Source of the DNA: Sipunculus nudus
Lineage: Eukaryota; Annelida; Sipuncula; Golfingiida; Sipunculidae
Direction: 5' to 3'
Assembly: GCA_026874595.1 (NCBI GenBank)
Contig: CM049308.1
Span: 18,970,001 to 19,034,000 of the forward strand
DNA: 64,000 bases
Shown: in pieces, positions 21,321 through 35,242 of the stretch
Layout: the number at the start of each line of letters is the position of its first letter
How positions within the stretch are numbered: position 1 is the stretch's first letter
The notes under the pieces: generated by a model
Told to the model about the DNA's origin: nothing
Seen by the model: only the letters and a program-made list of their open reading frames with translations
The model's database searches: none
Translations under genes and position numbers: made by a program

Positions 21321-22560
21321 TTGTTGTTCACTCTGTGACGTTATGCCATAGCGCAGCGTCTGCCGTCAACCGTGCACCGACCCTTACCAAATATCTCAAT
21401 GGTTTGCAGCTGACATCATGAAACTTTGCAGACTTGTTGATAATTTTATGAATTGCATTTGATTTACTTTCTGCGGACTGAACTGATCTTTTTCTTTTTT
21501 TTTAGATACACCATAAACTATTAATATTTTGGCTTTCATGTCATTATCAACAATTCCTTAGAGAAAGGGGAATGAACTGAGTATGAATTCAGTCAAATCA
21601 TTTACAAAAGGGCGTCTTTACTTAACTTAAAATTATGTTGATCGGGAAATGTCTGTTACCAAATATCTAAGGAAGGTTTGCAGCCTTCAGCACTAAATTT
21701 CACAGGAATATTGATCATGTAACTGCGATCTGATTTTGAGCTACAGGTGGTGCCATCTAGTTTGACCTACTTTCTGCGTTCAAAATAATCTTTTTTTTCG
21801 CTTTTTCAAAGATAAGTCATAAATTTATAGTATAGTTTAGCTTTCATATCATAGTGAACAATTTCTTAGGGAAAGGGAAATAAAATGCTTATATATTCAG
21901 TTAAATCTTTTTCAAGATGGCGTCTTTTCGGAACTTCAAGTTCAGTCGATTGCCAGGTTTAGCTTTCATATCATAGTGAACAATTTCTTAGGGAAAGGGA
22001 AATAAAATGCTTATATATTCAGTTAAATCTTTTTCAAGATGGCGTCTTTTCGGAACTTCAAGTTCAGTCGATTGCCAGGTTTAACCATTTGATGTCTTTG
22101 CATACATGATGTAACGAATACGGCTGCAGTCGCCAGCACTATTTTCACAGGAATATTGATTATGTTACTACTGTGTGATTTTGAGCTGTAGGTGGCGCTA
22201 CCTGTGTTACAATATGTTGTGCCAAGTTATCGTGTCACTTTTTTTTTCATGGAAAAGTTAGAAAAAAATTACTCTCCTGCTTTGAAATCATCATTCGAAT
22301 AAAGACTTCCGAACTTAAGCATTTTAAAATAATGTCTTTGTATATATTATCAATTAATTTGACTGCATAAATTATGTAATGACGTCACCATATCGCAGGA
22401 ATCACTGCATCTATTGATTATGTGACTGGTGAGCAGATGTGAGCCATATGTGGTGGTACCCAAGGTTGACTACCCGCTAAAATGGTATATTTCACTTTCA
22501 CTGTTATTTTTCATGATCACTTATTATCATGCACTTTATGGCACAGAGTGAACATTAGAC
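21320..22560. repeat. Imperfect tandem array, units of a few hundred bp
   Basis: A block with CACAGGAATATTGAT, then GTGATTTTGAGCT-AGGTGGxxxxxCC recurs around 21690-21765 and 22140-22215. A weaker copy lies at 22400-22470. The units carry variants of the GGTGGCGCCACC palindrome. Confidence 0.55.
21835..22078. repeat. Recent 122-bp tandem duplication
   Basis: 21835-21956 and 21957-22078 read as the same 122 bp without a difference that I can find. This is a very recent event inside the older array. Confidence 0.9.
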
Positions 22561-23321
22561 CCCTGGGTTTCTTGTTAAAATATATGTTATTGTTATAATA
22601 TATATGTAAAGGGTGTTCTCGGCAAAAGCCCAGGTCACCCGGCGTGAGCGATAGCAAGGCGGCGATATATATATAAAAGTCGGTTTATTCAGTAATATAT
22701 ATATACATATCCATGGAGTTCTGCAATCCGGAGTCCCTGCCAAGCACAAAACAAACACTGTGATACCTAACATATGATAAATATGATATATGGTGTATAC
22801 AATTCATTTAACGTGCACATTACACATTAATTATACTGAAGTAGTGAACATATTACCCGGTAACGTATACATGAGAAAACACATGAAGATACCATTGCGT
22901 ATTACATGCAATAAATACAAATAGTCATGCGTGTACAACAAATATAAATTACCCAGTAGCGTTACAAATCGAATATGGAATATTAACGCTCTACACGATA
23001 TACTGATACTTAAAACTGAAAGTACCGAATTGGTTAAATGTTAGGGTTTAAGAGTTCATTAAAAACAGTTCTTATACCTGCCAAGCACAAAATTAACACT
23101 GATCAGTTCTCGGTGTCATGAGACTGAGGTTTGGCAGGGTGCGGGTCGGTCGGTGTGTTTGTCAGAATGAAAACAATACAAAACAATAGAAAACCGTTCT
23201 CGACTGGAAATCAGTATGAGACAATGCAGCCAAGGCAATTCATAACTGCAAGGCAGCAAGGCTATTCATAACCTGATATTTTATACGACAATGTTATGAA
23301 AGTGGTATTTTCGGAACCGTT

Positions 23322-23376
<55 letters not shown>

Positions 23377-24515
23377 GTGATTGGCATCATATTCGCGGGG
23401 TTAACATTTTGCGGTATCCAATTTTCAGTGTGCAATATTAAAACCCTAACCAAAAGAAAACTATTATTATATGATAAAATTATATCGAAAAACATGTGCG
23501 CAAAATCTTATTGATAATAACAACGACCCAAGAGAACATTGGACAAGCTGAAACTATTGTTGATCAATGGCAGATAATTTGAAAGATCTGAAATAGTTTA
23601 TAATAGCAATCTTGGAACACACAAGAACTATTATTATTTAATTGAATATTAATCTTTTACCTACTGACATTCCTTCCACGATGGGACCTCTCATTCACGA
23701 AGATTTTATTTTCGCGATTATTCTCCTGTCACCAATATCGCGAAATTGAAACCCTCGCGAACAAAGGGCAACCACAGTATATATGTCAGTTTATAAAGTA
23801 TGTTTTCAAGTTATTTCTGACAAAGTACATTTGCATTCAGATTGTAAACGACCTCTTTCATAACACGCTGACGACAAAAGTTAATGTCGCAAGGCCTAGT
23901 TTATTACTGCATAACGACAACGTGTGTATTACCTGCATGGGCCACCAAGGACATATATAAATATATATCTGTCACGTTTTGGGCTGTCTATATTTACGGC
24001 GATCAATCATCGCAAAAAAAACACCAACTTGTCAACAGCTACACTAAGCCAAACTATCTATTATCGTAAGTAACCGCTTAAATTACATTGCGAGAGAGGA
24101 ATCCATTACGCGCCAAATACCGCCCATAGATCGAAAAGATTTATTGCACTACAAAAAATAGAAAATAACATTAATTTGCAGCCGATATTGCCTATCTGCA
24201 TCAACCGAAGTCACAGTATGTAATCATTCACACAAGGAAACCTAGTTATTCACCAGCAAGATTCAAGACTGACTCAGGAACATTTTACTTTTAAAAGTTG
24301 TATAATTACCGTCATGAATCGAACTGATATGCATAATTAATGGTGTTGTTGACGCGTACCGTACAAACATGGACCTTTGAACTCATGTGTCACCGAACGA
24401 GAATTCAGAAAATATGTTTGAAATTAAACTTCCCTGTAAACCTGAATACTTTTAACCAATATATACTTTATGGTGTGTATTCTAGGGAGGCTTCATATTT
24501 TGCAATGATGTATGA
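22560..24515. other. Intergenic DNA with a CA/TA microsatellite and a CGCGAA-type repeat
   Basis: (CA)n then (TA)n runs at about 23322-23374. 23665-23780 is a dispersed repeat with CGCGAAATTGAAACCCTCGC, inversely related to 43240-43340. No gene was recognised. Confidence 0.5.
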
Positions 24516-25015
24516 CTCGAGTCCGGTCTTGGACTCTATTCCATTTTTTTAGGGGGCTCGGACTTGGACTAAAAGGTCCTGGACTCAGACTTGTACTCGG
24601 ACCTGGAGGTTAATACTCGAGAGATCAGGCCAAGTCCATCTCCAGTCCCGTCGGGACTGTCACATACTATAAAGACCTATGTATATACATGCTCGAACTA
24701 CCATCACAATATTGATCTACAAAAAGAATACATTTACCAAATTTTACTTTCGTCTGCGTCTGAAGCTAAATGTTAGTTAAAATCTTTATGGTAAAAGTAT
24801 GTGTAACTTACATAAAAATACTCATGATAATCTCAGATATTTGAAAATATCCATTAACAAATTCTTAAAAAAAGGAGATTGTATTAGACTCGGACTTGGA
24901 CACGGGTTTCTTAGTGATTCGGGCTCGAAACAGGTTGACATGGACTCGACTTTCTTGAGGTCGGACTCAGATGTTGTGGACTCGACTACATTACTGGTAT
25001 TTTGTGCAAGTGGGT
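24515..25015. repeat. Dispersed GGACTCG/TCGGACTTGGACTC element, copy A
   Basis: It has two GACTCG-rich ends (24515-24672 and 24880-25010) around an AT-rich centre. Both ends, and the GAAGCTAAAT word in the middle, match 42765-43245. The left part also matches 57525-57690. It is a short non-coding element of about 490 bp; ends and target duplication are not resolved. Confidence 0.65.
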
Positions 25016-25499
25016 TTTTAATGTATATTTTATCAAAGAAGATGCAATGCTTAAACTAAACATCGGTTTTAATTTTGTTCTCCTATACGAGAGTTACGGG
25101 ATATGTATATAAACACGTATACGTGTACTTGCGTGTATATATAGGCCTAATGTATTTTATTGGACAAAACTCAAGGCATGTTTACCAACACTGCATATTT
25201 GATTTATATGTTTGAAGATTAAGAATTTAGAAATAAAGGAATTTCTATATGAACCCTTCCCTGTCCTGATTTGGGAGAGCTCGTGACATGTATTAAAGTG
25301 AATATAACGTAACCTGGATTATATAAGCGAATGGGAAAACACATATTAAAACTTTTTTATTTGTTTCATATCAAATGTATTTATAAATGCTCGTTTTAAC
25401 TTGCACATTATGCAATCCTTGCAATTGTATGCATTTCATAGCACTGATCAATCGTGACACTTGCTAATTTATTCAAATGCTGCTGTGATAAAATCTCTC

Positions 25500-25585
25500 C
25501 AGAGAGAGAGAGAGAGAGAGAGAGAGACTGAAAACAGAAAGAGAAAAAGACAGAGTGGAGACAGAAGACATAGGGACAGACAGAA

Positions 25586-25633
<48 letters not shown>

Positions 25634-25740
25634 TATATATATATAGATATAGAGAGAGAGAGAGAAATAGAGATAGAGAGAGAGAGAGAGGGGGGGGGAG
25701 AGAGAGAGAGAGAGCGGGGGAGAGACAGACAGACAAACAG
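25500..25740. repeat. Compound microsatellite (GA)n-(TA)n-(GA)n
   Basis: There are GA runs at 25501-25528 and 25650-25720 around a TA run at about 25588-25645. All reading frames across it are low-complexity artefacts. Confidence 0.95.
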
Positions 25741-26226
25741 ACATAGACCATAATTTTTCACTTTCACACCTACAAACATAGAAACAGCTAGATACATTCA
25801 AAATGATTGAATTTTCCTTTACGCAAACTCATTTGAAAGAGTGTTTGAGAATATGTTTAAACAAAAATGTCCTGAGTAACTGGGCTATATATAGAACGTG
25901 TGGTTTGCACGCACACATGAAAAATAGAATAGGTAACCGGAAACCATTAAACTGACACGCCTAACGCGGTGTGTGATCGCTCAATAATCGCTTTCTATAA
26001 AAGTGTCTCCAGTGATCTTAATACATGTTTACTTTATTCCATTCTCATGGGAAAACCAACATATAGACATGTGAAATTTACATCATGTTATATCTATATA
26101 CAGATTCGCAAGGTAGTCAGTTATATAAGTTCTATCCTTTGTACTCATTGACATATGGCATTATTTTCCAATCAGCAGACCAGTTATAAAAAACAAGCTG
26201 CTATGAAAAAATGAGGCATGGGCCCA

Positions 26227-26460
26227 GTTATTTATAGAAAACCAAACACCTGACAATTTTTTACTTAAATTAATATTATACAAAAATAAATTGATATCTG
26301 TGAAATGTTTTCAGTATACTTTTGAAATGATGCATTGGCCAAACTTATTTAAGAAAACCAAACACCTGGCAATTTATTACTGAAATAAATATTATATAAA
26401 AATAAATTGATATCCGAGAAATGTTTTCAGTACTTTTCACTTTACTTAAATCCCATTGAT
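26227..26460. repeat. Two-copy tandem repeat, period ~117 bp
   Basis: GAAAACCAAACACCTGxCAATT begins copies at 26237 and 26354. Both continue to AAATGTTTTCAGTA with small differences. Confidence 0.75.
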
Positions 26461-27023
26461 TATCATAGGTCACATGCTCAAATGAATGCATGAGAGACGT
26501 CATCGCACACAACCATAAGATTTGCATACAGGTTGTAAGACATACACTTTTTAGTTCTTATCATGATATAATTTTCCAATTTATAATAGACCATTTTTTA
26601 ACTTAATTCGTTCAGTTTTGTGTAAAATTTATTAATAATATCCCGTCATAATGAATAATATTCAAATTTCAAAAGACGCCTCTAAGTGAACCAAACTATA
26701 TAAACTGTTGGCAACAAATTAGAACCGAAACTTACGATTCTTTAATCTCATATATTCTTGAATATTAATATGCTTCTATAATGAGAACATGGAAAGTAAA
26801 ATAATAGTAATGCACCCACTGGCCTTGTGCGTGAACCCATGCCCTGGAATTTTCGGATTCAAGGTCTATCACGTGACAATTAAAAAAAAAAACAACAAAT
26901 GCACCCAGTGACCTTTTTGCGTGAACACCTTGCCTAGAGACACCAGTGTCTTTGTCGCTAAAGTAACTATATAGGTGTCATTTTGGAAGGAAATGAGATA
27001 ATTAAAAAAAGATGAATATACAG

Positions 27024-27382
27024 TACCGGTGTTTATCGTATCTGTTACAATTACTAATTACATAGCAAAGCTATCTATTTGATGTTATCTTTTGGCTAGG
27101 TATTTCCACGTACTTATTGTTTTCTTATCTTTACGGGCATCAGTTTGTAACATTCGTGTGCAGGACGACCCGCCTTCATACAGTTTCCGTTTTGGATTTA
27201 CAATACCTGTGTTTATCTATCTTTTACAATTACTAATTACATAGCAAAGCTATCTAGTTGATGTATCTTTTGGCTAGGTATTTACACGTACTTTCTGTTT
27301 TCTTATCTTTACGGGCATCAGTTTGTAACATTCATATGCTGGTCGACCCGCCTTCATATAGTTTCCATTCTGATTTGCCATT
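27024..27382. repeat. Two-copy tandem repeat, period ~180 bp
   Basis: The two halves share ACAATTACTAATTACATAGC, the GGCATCAGTTTGTAACATTC block and CGACCCGCCTTCATA. Substitutions and short gaps make it older than the 122-bp duplication at 21835. Confidence 0.8.
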
Positions 27383-27389
27383 CAATGTA

Positions 27390-28380
27390 TACCTAGAAGT
27401 AATTACTTGGTATCACATCATCAAACTGAGAAATAAGGGATTTCATTCAGGATGCTTTAAATTTCTTCTCCTTGCGTTAATCCCCCCCCCCCCCCCCCCT
27501 TCTCTTTTTTGTGTGCCCGCGTGTGTACATAAGTCGTCTTGTGTGTATATTCATGTGTCTTCCTGCCTGCGCTGTGTTTATGTAGAGGCTCGTATGGGTA
27601 CGCCTGAGTAAGTGTTTAAAATCTGGCATGGTTAGAGGTTTTTTTACATGTTTCTAGGGCCTATATATCATGATATAAGGTTCACAAATTGCCGTTATAC
27701 AGCAAATTCAAGATGAACTCCTGAAATTTTATTTTCGTCAAACAGAGAAGTGATTGTGTATCTCGTTTTTTAAATAAATAACAGCTGATAAAAGTGGTCA
27801 CAGATGCCACCACATCTCATCATAAAAAGATATAATTTGTTCAGTTCTCAACAGTTAACACGAATAAAACGACTAAAACATGCGAAACTTTTTTATAGTA
27901 ATTAGTATAGGACCCATGTGCTATTATCAGTATGTATATAAGATATATATTATATAATGCATAATATTATCTGCCCGGCATTTTACACAACCCTGCAATC
28001 TTGAAGCTCCAAAGTGAGTTGACCTTGCTCTGACAAGGCTATGGGTCAATTCTTACCTGTAGACTAACGAATGAATGGATGGTGCTAGTTCAAGGTGCCC
28101 TACGCGACTTTCAACCAGATACGGGAGTGTTTACCATAATACTCTACCAAAAAAAAAAGAAATATTTAGGGGACATAAAGATAAATTTCTAAATGTTCCA
28201 CATTTGTTCATGTCACAACACTTTCACCGCAGTTATATATAAATATATATTAATATTAAACGGATATGTTTACAGGTGTACATATATTCTACCGGTTTAT
28301 AGATGAATGGCACATTTGTGTCATGGAGTTACCGGTCTGATTTTAAAACTGATTTAGATGTATTAAAGGCTGCCAGCAGC
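27390..28380. other. AT-rich intergenic DNA with a poly-C tract
   Basis: A C run of ~18 lies at about 27482-27499. No gene or structured RNA was seen. Confidence 0.5.
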
Positions 28381-28384
28381 CAAT

Positions 28385-28885
28385 TCTCAAAGAATTCCTT
28401 GACTTTTCCTTGAATATTCCCTGGCTTTCAGTTGGGTTTTCAAATTCAGATCACAAAGTTTGAATGTGATCTCAAAACCTCATTAAACTGCCCATCCAAC
28501 GCATATCCTCGTTGGAAAAACGTATGAAACACAAAAATCATACATCAGATCATGTTTGTTTTTGTATATTGATGTTCAGAAACAGAATTGGTCCATCATT
28601 AAATGTTGGTGTTATATGTTGTGTATCCATACTCCGCATCATCAGCCTTAAAATTTTATACAAAACTTAAAGGAAACAAGATAAAATCTGCAAAAACAAC
28701 ACAACTTAATCAGAAGTGCAAAACTTTTTCAACATGATAACTAACTGCGATCGCCAGAGCCATTAAAAATTCCCTGACTTTTCCCTGACTTCCCAAAATA
28801 TCAAGGTATCAAGGTAATCCCTGACTTTTTATGAAATTCCCTGACTTTGAACAAAAAAAAAATATCCCTGACCGCGAGCAACCCT
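28385..28885. repeat. Dispersed element rich in CCCTGACTTTTCC words
   Basis: Both ends carry variants of TTCCCTGACTTTTCC (28400-28430 and 28770-28870) around ~340 bp of AT-rich DNA. It looks like a short transposon-derived element. Confidence 0.45.
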
Positions 28886-31670
28886 GGTATTTCATGGTGA
28901 TGTTGTTTTTAGTATGGTTATGATTTATTTTATAATTAAGCTAACAGATCTTAGAAACATCTGTTAAATATTTGAGTCTAGACCGGTCACTCCAAGACCA
29001 GGACCGAGACCATGGGATTAGAGACCGAGACCAGAAGATCCGAAATCTAGACTGCTAACCATATGTTATCATTGTAATTAAAGCTGTGATTCACACATAG
29101 GGGGCCTACCTGCCAACATTTTGACAGTTCCAGCATATGCATAGGCATGAGAGACTGGCTTGAACTCCATTTGAAAATGTCGCGAAAGTGGCGCCTCGTG
29201 TTTCTTATTTGAGAACTTATTAGGCAGTTTCTCCTCATGCAGTCTCGAGATGGCACCACCTTCCGGGGCAAACATTCGGAACACCTCGGTCGAATCCGTT
29301 GGCTTCTAGCCTCAGATGTATCTATGGCCCAATGATACACCATCAATATGATGTAATTCGCCGGAAATCCACCGGGTTGTCATTTCTACTGACTCCTCCT
29401 AGAAAAGGTCACAGTTTCCACAAAGAATACATTGATTTGCCATAATATTGTGCATTATATTGGCTTGATATGTTGCTAAACATGAACTATGGCCAGCTTC
29501 CTGGCATGAACTGTATCCTTGTGTGGTCAAAATCAGTATACCTGGAATTTTTATAAATTCTGATAAAAGCACACTTCTCACAGAATCGGATGTCACAATT
29601 ATCTCTGCATGAAAAAAATCATTATTTTTTCATGATTAAAAATCTAAAATCCTATATTATCAAAAAAAAAGAAACCAACATATTAATGACCCTTCTATTA
29701 GTTTGAGGGTGACACCCTTCAGCCCGCCCCTGTCATATTACATTGGTCACGCAGACCGAGCTCAAACTTGCCAAGGGCTCCAATTGTCGTTCACACCTAT
29801 CCAGGGATCCGAAACCCACTCGGAGACATTGGGTCCATAATGTTTTCCCATCTGTCGGCTGCTACTGATACTAGTGTCACCTTTCTAACAAAATATCAAT
29901 GAACCCTCCAAAATCCCCGTTGGTTCCGAGGTTGGGGAAAAATTGGTCTTGAGAATGATATACATTGCAGTTTCACAAATTGAACGGGCAAGAGAATTAT
30001 ATTATGTGCAGATACTTGTTATATTGAAATAAGTCATTTTCTGCAAGGATATGTGTCTTTTTCGTCGATTATTTTGCGTCTCAAGGGTACATTTATCATT
30101 CCGTCAAATATCTATTAGAGTTGGTATAATAATGAAAGAAATTCCTTGGTTCGACAGCCCATTAGTCCGACAATCCATTGATCCTACAATTCATAGGTCT
30201 GACAGACCTTGGCTGTCTGAGAACAGTCGGACCATAGGCCTTAGAACTTTAAAAGTAATCAGGTGATCCGTCCGTTCGTGCGTCCGTCGCGCCATTTCTT
30301 GTATTATTTCAAGACTTTGAGATACTGCTATGAAATTCTGTGGTCGGACCTTTGGAGTGCCGGATTAACAGGATGCCGGATTATAGGCCCTATATTGGAT
30401 AGTCACAATCATTTGGATCCTCACTTCAATCTGACGGCCGATAGTTAAATTACTTTCACTTCATTTATATTTCATTGTGACCTATTAATATGGAATGTCT
30501 AAGCCGACGGGATATACCGCAACTGAACTTTCTCCATTCGTTGTGATAGACAATACACTGAATGTGCGCAAAAGTAACCACTGAGATGACACTAGCGACA
30601 TCTGTCATGAACGATAAAAACTAACAGTTGGGGTGAGTTGCAGTGAAGAGGAACACCACAAGGAAATGACTGTCGTTAATCCTGCCCGTGGGGGGGGGGG
30701 GGGGGGGGGGAGCAAAGAAGGTAAGTATTCCCAGGCCGTATAGTCCTTACCCTGCATCGGCTTGCTGGCCGTTCGTGGGTACTGGCCGTTTCTACCCTTT
30801 CTCAAAATAAACAACTGTCAGTGTGTGAAACTAGCATGTGCTCCAAGAATGTGCGTGTATGTTTATACATGTTTGTATTTTCGTAAATATTGCCATTCAG
30901 GACGAAACGATAAATGTTCCAAGTAGATCTACATGGAAACGACCTAGTAACACGTTGATCTTCACGGAAACGATAATACAGACATTTACAAATAAATTTA
31001 AAGAAGATACCTGGTGTGCATGTACCACATTTAAGTTTTTCTCACTGACACAAGGCATCGCTCTGCTGCTGACCAGTCGGTAATTTTGTAATTTAGGATG
31101 CGTCTATTTGCATAGCCCTGGCCATGAACGACAACCCAGCTATTATAACATAAGACTATACAATGCGTGATATTTTGGAAAGGTAAAGCTCTAAACAGCA
31201 CGAGTCTCAATTTATTATTTTCCTTCTTCTTCTAGTTCAATAATTGAAAGTTGGTCCACAGCGCTCATATTCAAGCGTTCTGCAGCACCATCATGCGTTA
31301 TTGTTAGAACCTAAGGTCTCGAGCGCAGTTGCCTAGCCAGTGCTGCCATCTACTGTTACCTTAAAGAAGCCAAAGTAGTATCATGCAGAATCTTCGGATG
31401 AACCCATATTCTTATGGCAAAGCAAACAAAAGGCCATTCCTTCCGGATTATAAAAATTTGATCAGGCACATATAATAGAATAAATTATTCTATTGCACGA
31501 AATCAATTTCATTTACAACTTTTCAGCAGCAATTTTACTTTTGGCTTCGAAAATTCAATGACGCGATTTACACACACTCTATCCTAAATTTTCACAACAT
31601 GAGATGCATAATTGAAAAAAATATTGTAGAAATGTGAAGTAACTCTAATCTGAATGACATATAAATCGCT
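28885..31670. other. Intergenic DNA, repeat-derived in part
   Basis: 28975-29050 has GACCGAGACC words reminiscent of the GACTCG family. 30140-30440 repeats AGTCCGACA/TCGGACC words. A long G tract is at about 30690-30710. Frames at 29047-29346 have no recognisable domain. No gene is supported. Confidence 0.4.
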
Positions 31671-31675
31671 TTGCA

Positions 31676-32010
31676 ACCGGCTTCTGTGGCTCAGGGGTAC
31701 AGCACTGGATTAAATGCCGAGAGACTGTGAGCTCGAATCTCAGCCGAGGCGGTGAGATATTTCACGGTCGGCCACCACACAGGCTAAATGGGAAGGCCGT
31801 GCCCAACGGTCGTGTTTCACTCACAAACGAGTGCGTATATCGGCGGTTCCTCAGTTGTATGGCCCAGCAACTGGGACTATTACGCACTCAAAAGGTGCAA
31901 AAGTCACCGGACCTGTTTGACGCCTGGATTTAACACGGGAGGAAGCGTGTGATACTGCCCTGTCACGCAGTCCGAAACCGGAACGGAATTCTGCAGATGT
32001 ACACATTCTT
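31676..32010 (+). mobile_element. tRNA-derived SINE, apparently full length
   Basis: The head has an A box (TGGCTCAGGGG, 31687-31697) and a B box (GAGCTCGAATC, 31729-31739). A ~270-bp body follows, with GGCGGTGAGAT, CACGGTCGGCC and GGCCGTGCCCAACGG. Part of the same body recurs at 40941-41055, proving a dispersed family. Confidence 0.75.
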
Positions 32011-34035
32011 AGTTAGGTAAGTATTAAAAAATTGAAGCGTTCACCGCCACAAAAAAAATTAAATATAAAAAGAAGACGCTTTGTAAAAATAAACGTTTTA
32101 ATATCAACCTTAAAGTTAAGGGGGATTTATCTTTTGTCCCGCTCCTATAAAAAAGGGGGGGGGGGAGGGAGGCACATGTACCTTATCCAACAACCTCCCC
32201 ATGCATCCAGACCCCTCCACCACCAACGAGGAACATGGAATTCCTTTTATCATTATTTCTTAAATACGTTATATACAGATATTTCCATTGTAAGAAAGAT
32301 AAAGAGTTGTGTTGCAGTATGAATAAAAAAATGTATTTAATAATAAAAAAATGTGCATAATTCCCTTACTGAATTGTGACAGAATTCAAATTGTTAGGGT
32401 TCCTTGAATGCATTTCATTCAATACTATACCAGAAAAAATAGCATCCATATCAAATGTGAGACCTTTTAATATTTAGTTTTATCGAATGTCATTGATATG
32501 GAAGATATGATCTAATTTATATAAAGATTTAATATGCAACCTTCTTTTAAATGTGACAGATTCTTTTTCGAGATGCTGACAGTCCAAAGTCCTCATAACA
32601 TCTCTCATAAAAGACTTGCAGCCAAAAAGAATATTTGAGAGCGTTAATATGTTTATATTCTTTTAAATATACGTGAAATTTCAATATTCATATAGCGATA
32701 TATCGTCTTTGTAAGTTGTATAAGTATACTCTAGATATCTTAGTGCTCAATCAAATCTGTTTTAGTATTCTTAACGTTGGTAATAACATAAATATATATT
32801 TGGGCGGGAGTATCGTGTTCTCGTTCGACTCATCTTTAACAATGTATTTCCCTTGGGCGAACACTGAAATGAATTTATATTGTTAATTTATAACGTGTTT
32901 ATTTGCCCTCTCAGTTTCTTAGTATTACGACATGTACTCGGTTGCTAACACAGGAATGAGAAATACTTTTACGACACCGCCCAGTGCATGACTTCCTGTA
33001 GTATACCGACATCTTGACAACATGAATACACTCTAATGACGCATGTAGCTGACCACAACTATATACGTAAGAAAGTGATACACCTTTCTAAGGACTAGGG
33101 CGTGGGAATTATGGTAGGAACATGTATTTTAAACAGTATTTTAAATCTCTCTCTTTCACAGTGTATCTGTATATGAAAATATGAATGATGACATTTTTAA
33201 ATGTCGTTCACAACTTGGCAAATACATCTGACTGAATATATATAAACATTTGACAGCTGTTTTGTCTAACGGGTAAAATAAAATCAAGGGAATTATTCCA
33301 ACTATATATTTGTAAAAGCTTGTCTCTCTGCCTTGGTTCGTATTTACCACGAGCATGCGCAGTGCGTGTTATGATCATCTGCTGTGACACGAATCAAAAG
33401 TGGGGCGCCCGTTGAAAAAATTGCATGGATATTATTCTCTTAAAGTAAAATATTATCACACAATTTGACACAAAGATTATTAAGGATCAAAGGCCTCAGA
33501 TGTAAAACTATATAACAAAAACCAATATAAATATTTTGCAACCTTTTGTTTCTTCTTAATCTTTGAGCTTTGACATGTCCTCTGTCATGGGTCAGTAGCC
33601 TCACTTTGACAATTACATTTTTTTTCTAGAATATTTATGACCAGCAACAACCAATCAGCAGCTTCTAAATGTAGTTGTTTGAGCATGTGACCTGTGACCT
33701 TGGCCTTCATCAGATTGGTTGATATGTTGTAAAGAAATAAGCTGTTTTCTCATATACTGATTTTAATGAATAACTCAAATATGATACAAGGTATGGTTTT
33801 GGTTTCATTCTAGTTAATTAGGCCTATGCCTCATTCCTCCAAAGCAGCTTATTTTCTTGATGTGATCCACGAGTATAAGAAAAGGCTAACAAATTTCAAT
33901 TGGCGCCCCTATGTGGAACAGACTATAGCAATCCGGTTTTGTTATGCAAATCTAAGCCGATAAAAGGCAGAGGCCCCGACAAAAACCTTTTGCTACTTTG
34001 ATAGATAAGATAATATTTTAACTTTTATATAGTTT
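32010..34035. other. AT-rich intergenic DNA, no gene seen
   Basis: It includes a G-run at ~32154-32165 and nothing else I can support. Confidence 0.5.
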
Positions 34036-34037
34036 GA

Positions 34038-34240
34038 CAGTGGCGGATCTGGAGCACCCCCCCCCCCCTTTTTTTTCAAACTTAAATCTAGGAAATAGAA
34101 AAATATATCTTTAATAATGAAAAACACAGCTGTATATAACTCTATATTGGCTTGTATAGTGTGTAGTCTTGCGGCACACCTGTTTACCTGTGACAGGGGT
34201 TTGAGTTACCGCCCTCCGCCCCCCCCCCCCCCTTCTAATT
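34038..34240. mobile_element. hAT-like transposon end (CAGTGGCGGAT) with poly-C tracts
   Basis: CAGTGGCGGATCT at 34038-34050, followed by a long C tract, resembles terminal inverted repeats of hAT elements. The inverse word (ATCCGCCACTG) lies beside a 21-nt C tract at 41281-41313. The matching right end and the 8-bp target duplication were not identified. 34240-35060 downstream holds no gene. Confidence 0.35.
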
Positions 34241-35065
34241 TTCAGTATCCGCTCCTGTTTGAGATGTGGTTGAAAATGATCTTTTTTCGTCAATACAACG
34301 GACTTGAACCCTCATTTTGCTTATATGGGTGTTGCTAGCCCAGAGGGGAAGATCTGTGTTGCATTCATATACAGAACGAGTTGAAAACGCTACAATTTTA
34401 AGAAATAATTTCTTCCCATGCATGGCCTGCTTTTGCGTGTATGCTATAGGTAAATAATAGTTCTATAAATATATGTTCGCATTTTCCTGGGAGAAAGTTC
34501 TTTGGCTCGGTTGCGGAACTTAAATTGCTTCAGTGGGTCTCTTGGCTTGCTATATCATGATTTGTGAAAGGGCGTGCATGTAATCATGAAGGCCGATCAA
34601 ATCCATTGCTACAAATGTAAACAGTACATAAATAAAAATTGTATGCATGCCTTACCAACAAGAACACATATGCACCGGACATAACCAGGTTAAAAGCCAT
34701 TAGGCCTATAAGATTGATCGGATTCTCGATAACGACTTTCATCATCAGACAATTAATCTAAAAGTAGCGACAGATTGTTTATCCCCGTAGCGTAAAAGGG
34801 TCCTATGCCAGCCACCAAACTGGTTCAATTGTCTTGTTAATGATAAATGAAACAGAACGCTTGGGGGCCCGCTGAAGCAAGGTATCTGCGCAAGCCAGGG
34901 TAAAAAGGCCTTCCCCATTAAGCCCTCAGAGCGCTCAACCTAGGTCGGGGCAACCCGTGAAAAATCATATATAAGTGCGCAAATCGTAACATAAGAACCA
35001 GGAAGTTCTAACTGTACATGCTAACTGACCGAGATAGGTAATCTGTTGAAAGCGAAAGTAGCTTG

Positions 35066-35240
35066 TGTTATAAGACCTTAGTGCGGCCTTCGATACTGTT
35101 GCCCTTATACAATCCTGATGACTCGAGTTCAGGAGGAAGTCAGCTTGCAAGGAACTGCGCTTAGCTACATATGGTCCTATCTTACCGACCGCAAACAAGC
35201 AGCCTATATTAAGGGAACAACTCCATGTCCCTATCACTTT
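35066..35240 (+). mobile_element. LINE reverse-transcriptase fragment (palm region)
   Basis: It reads DLSAAFDTV (after a stop where Leu is usual), then after a frameshift SYIWSYLTDRKQAAYIKGT. This is the non-LTR RT motif order DLSAAFDTVDH, then WxxSYLxDRxQ. It ends at the GC-rich inverted-repeat element at 35243, which may have inserted into it. Stops and a frameshift show it is dead. Type is CR1/L2-like by motif wording. Confidence 0.8.
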
Positions 35241-35242
35241 AC

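Noticed and set aside
25408-25801. Reading frames of 90-130 codons on both strands
   Set aside because: They lie on (GA)n/(TA)n microsatellite DNA and translate to Ser-Leu or Ile-Tyr runs.
29047-29346. Overlapping minus-strand frames of 99 and 68 codons
   Set aside because: Two frames open over the same stretch, neither with a recognisable motif; chance frames are the simpler reading.
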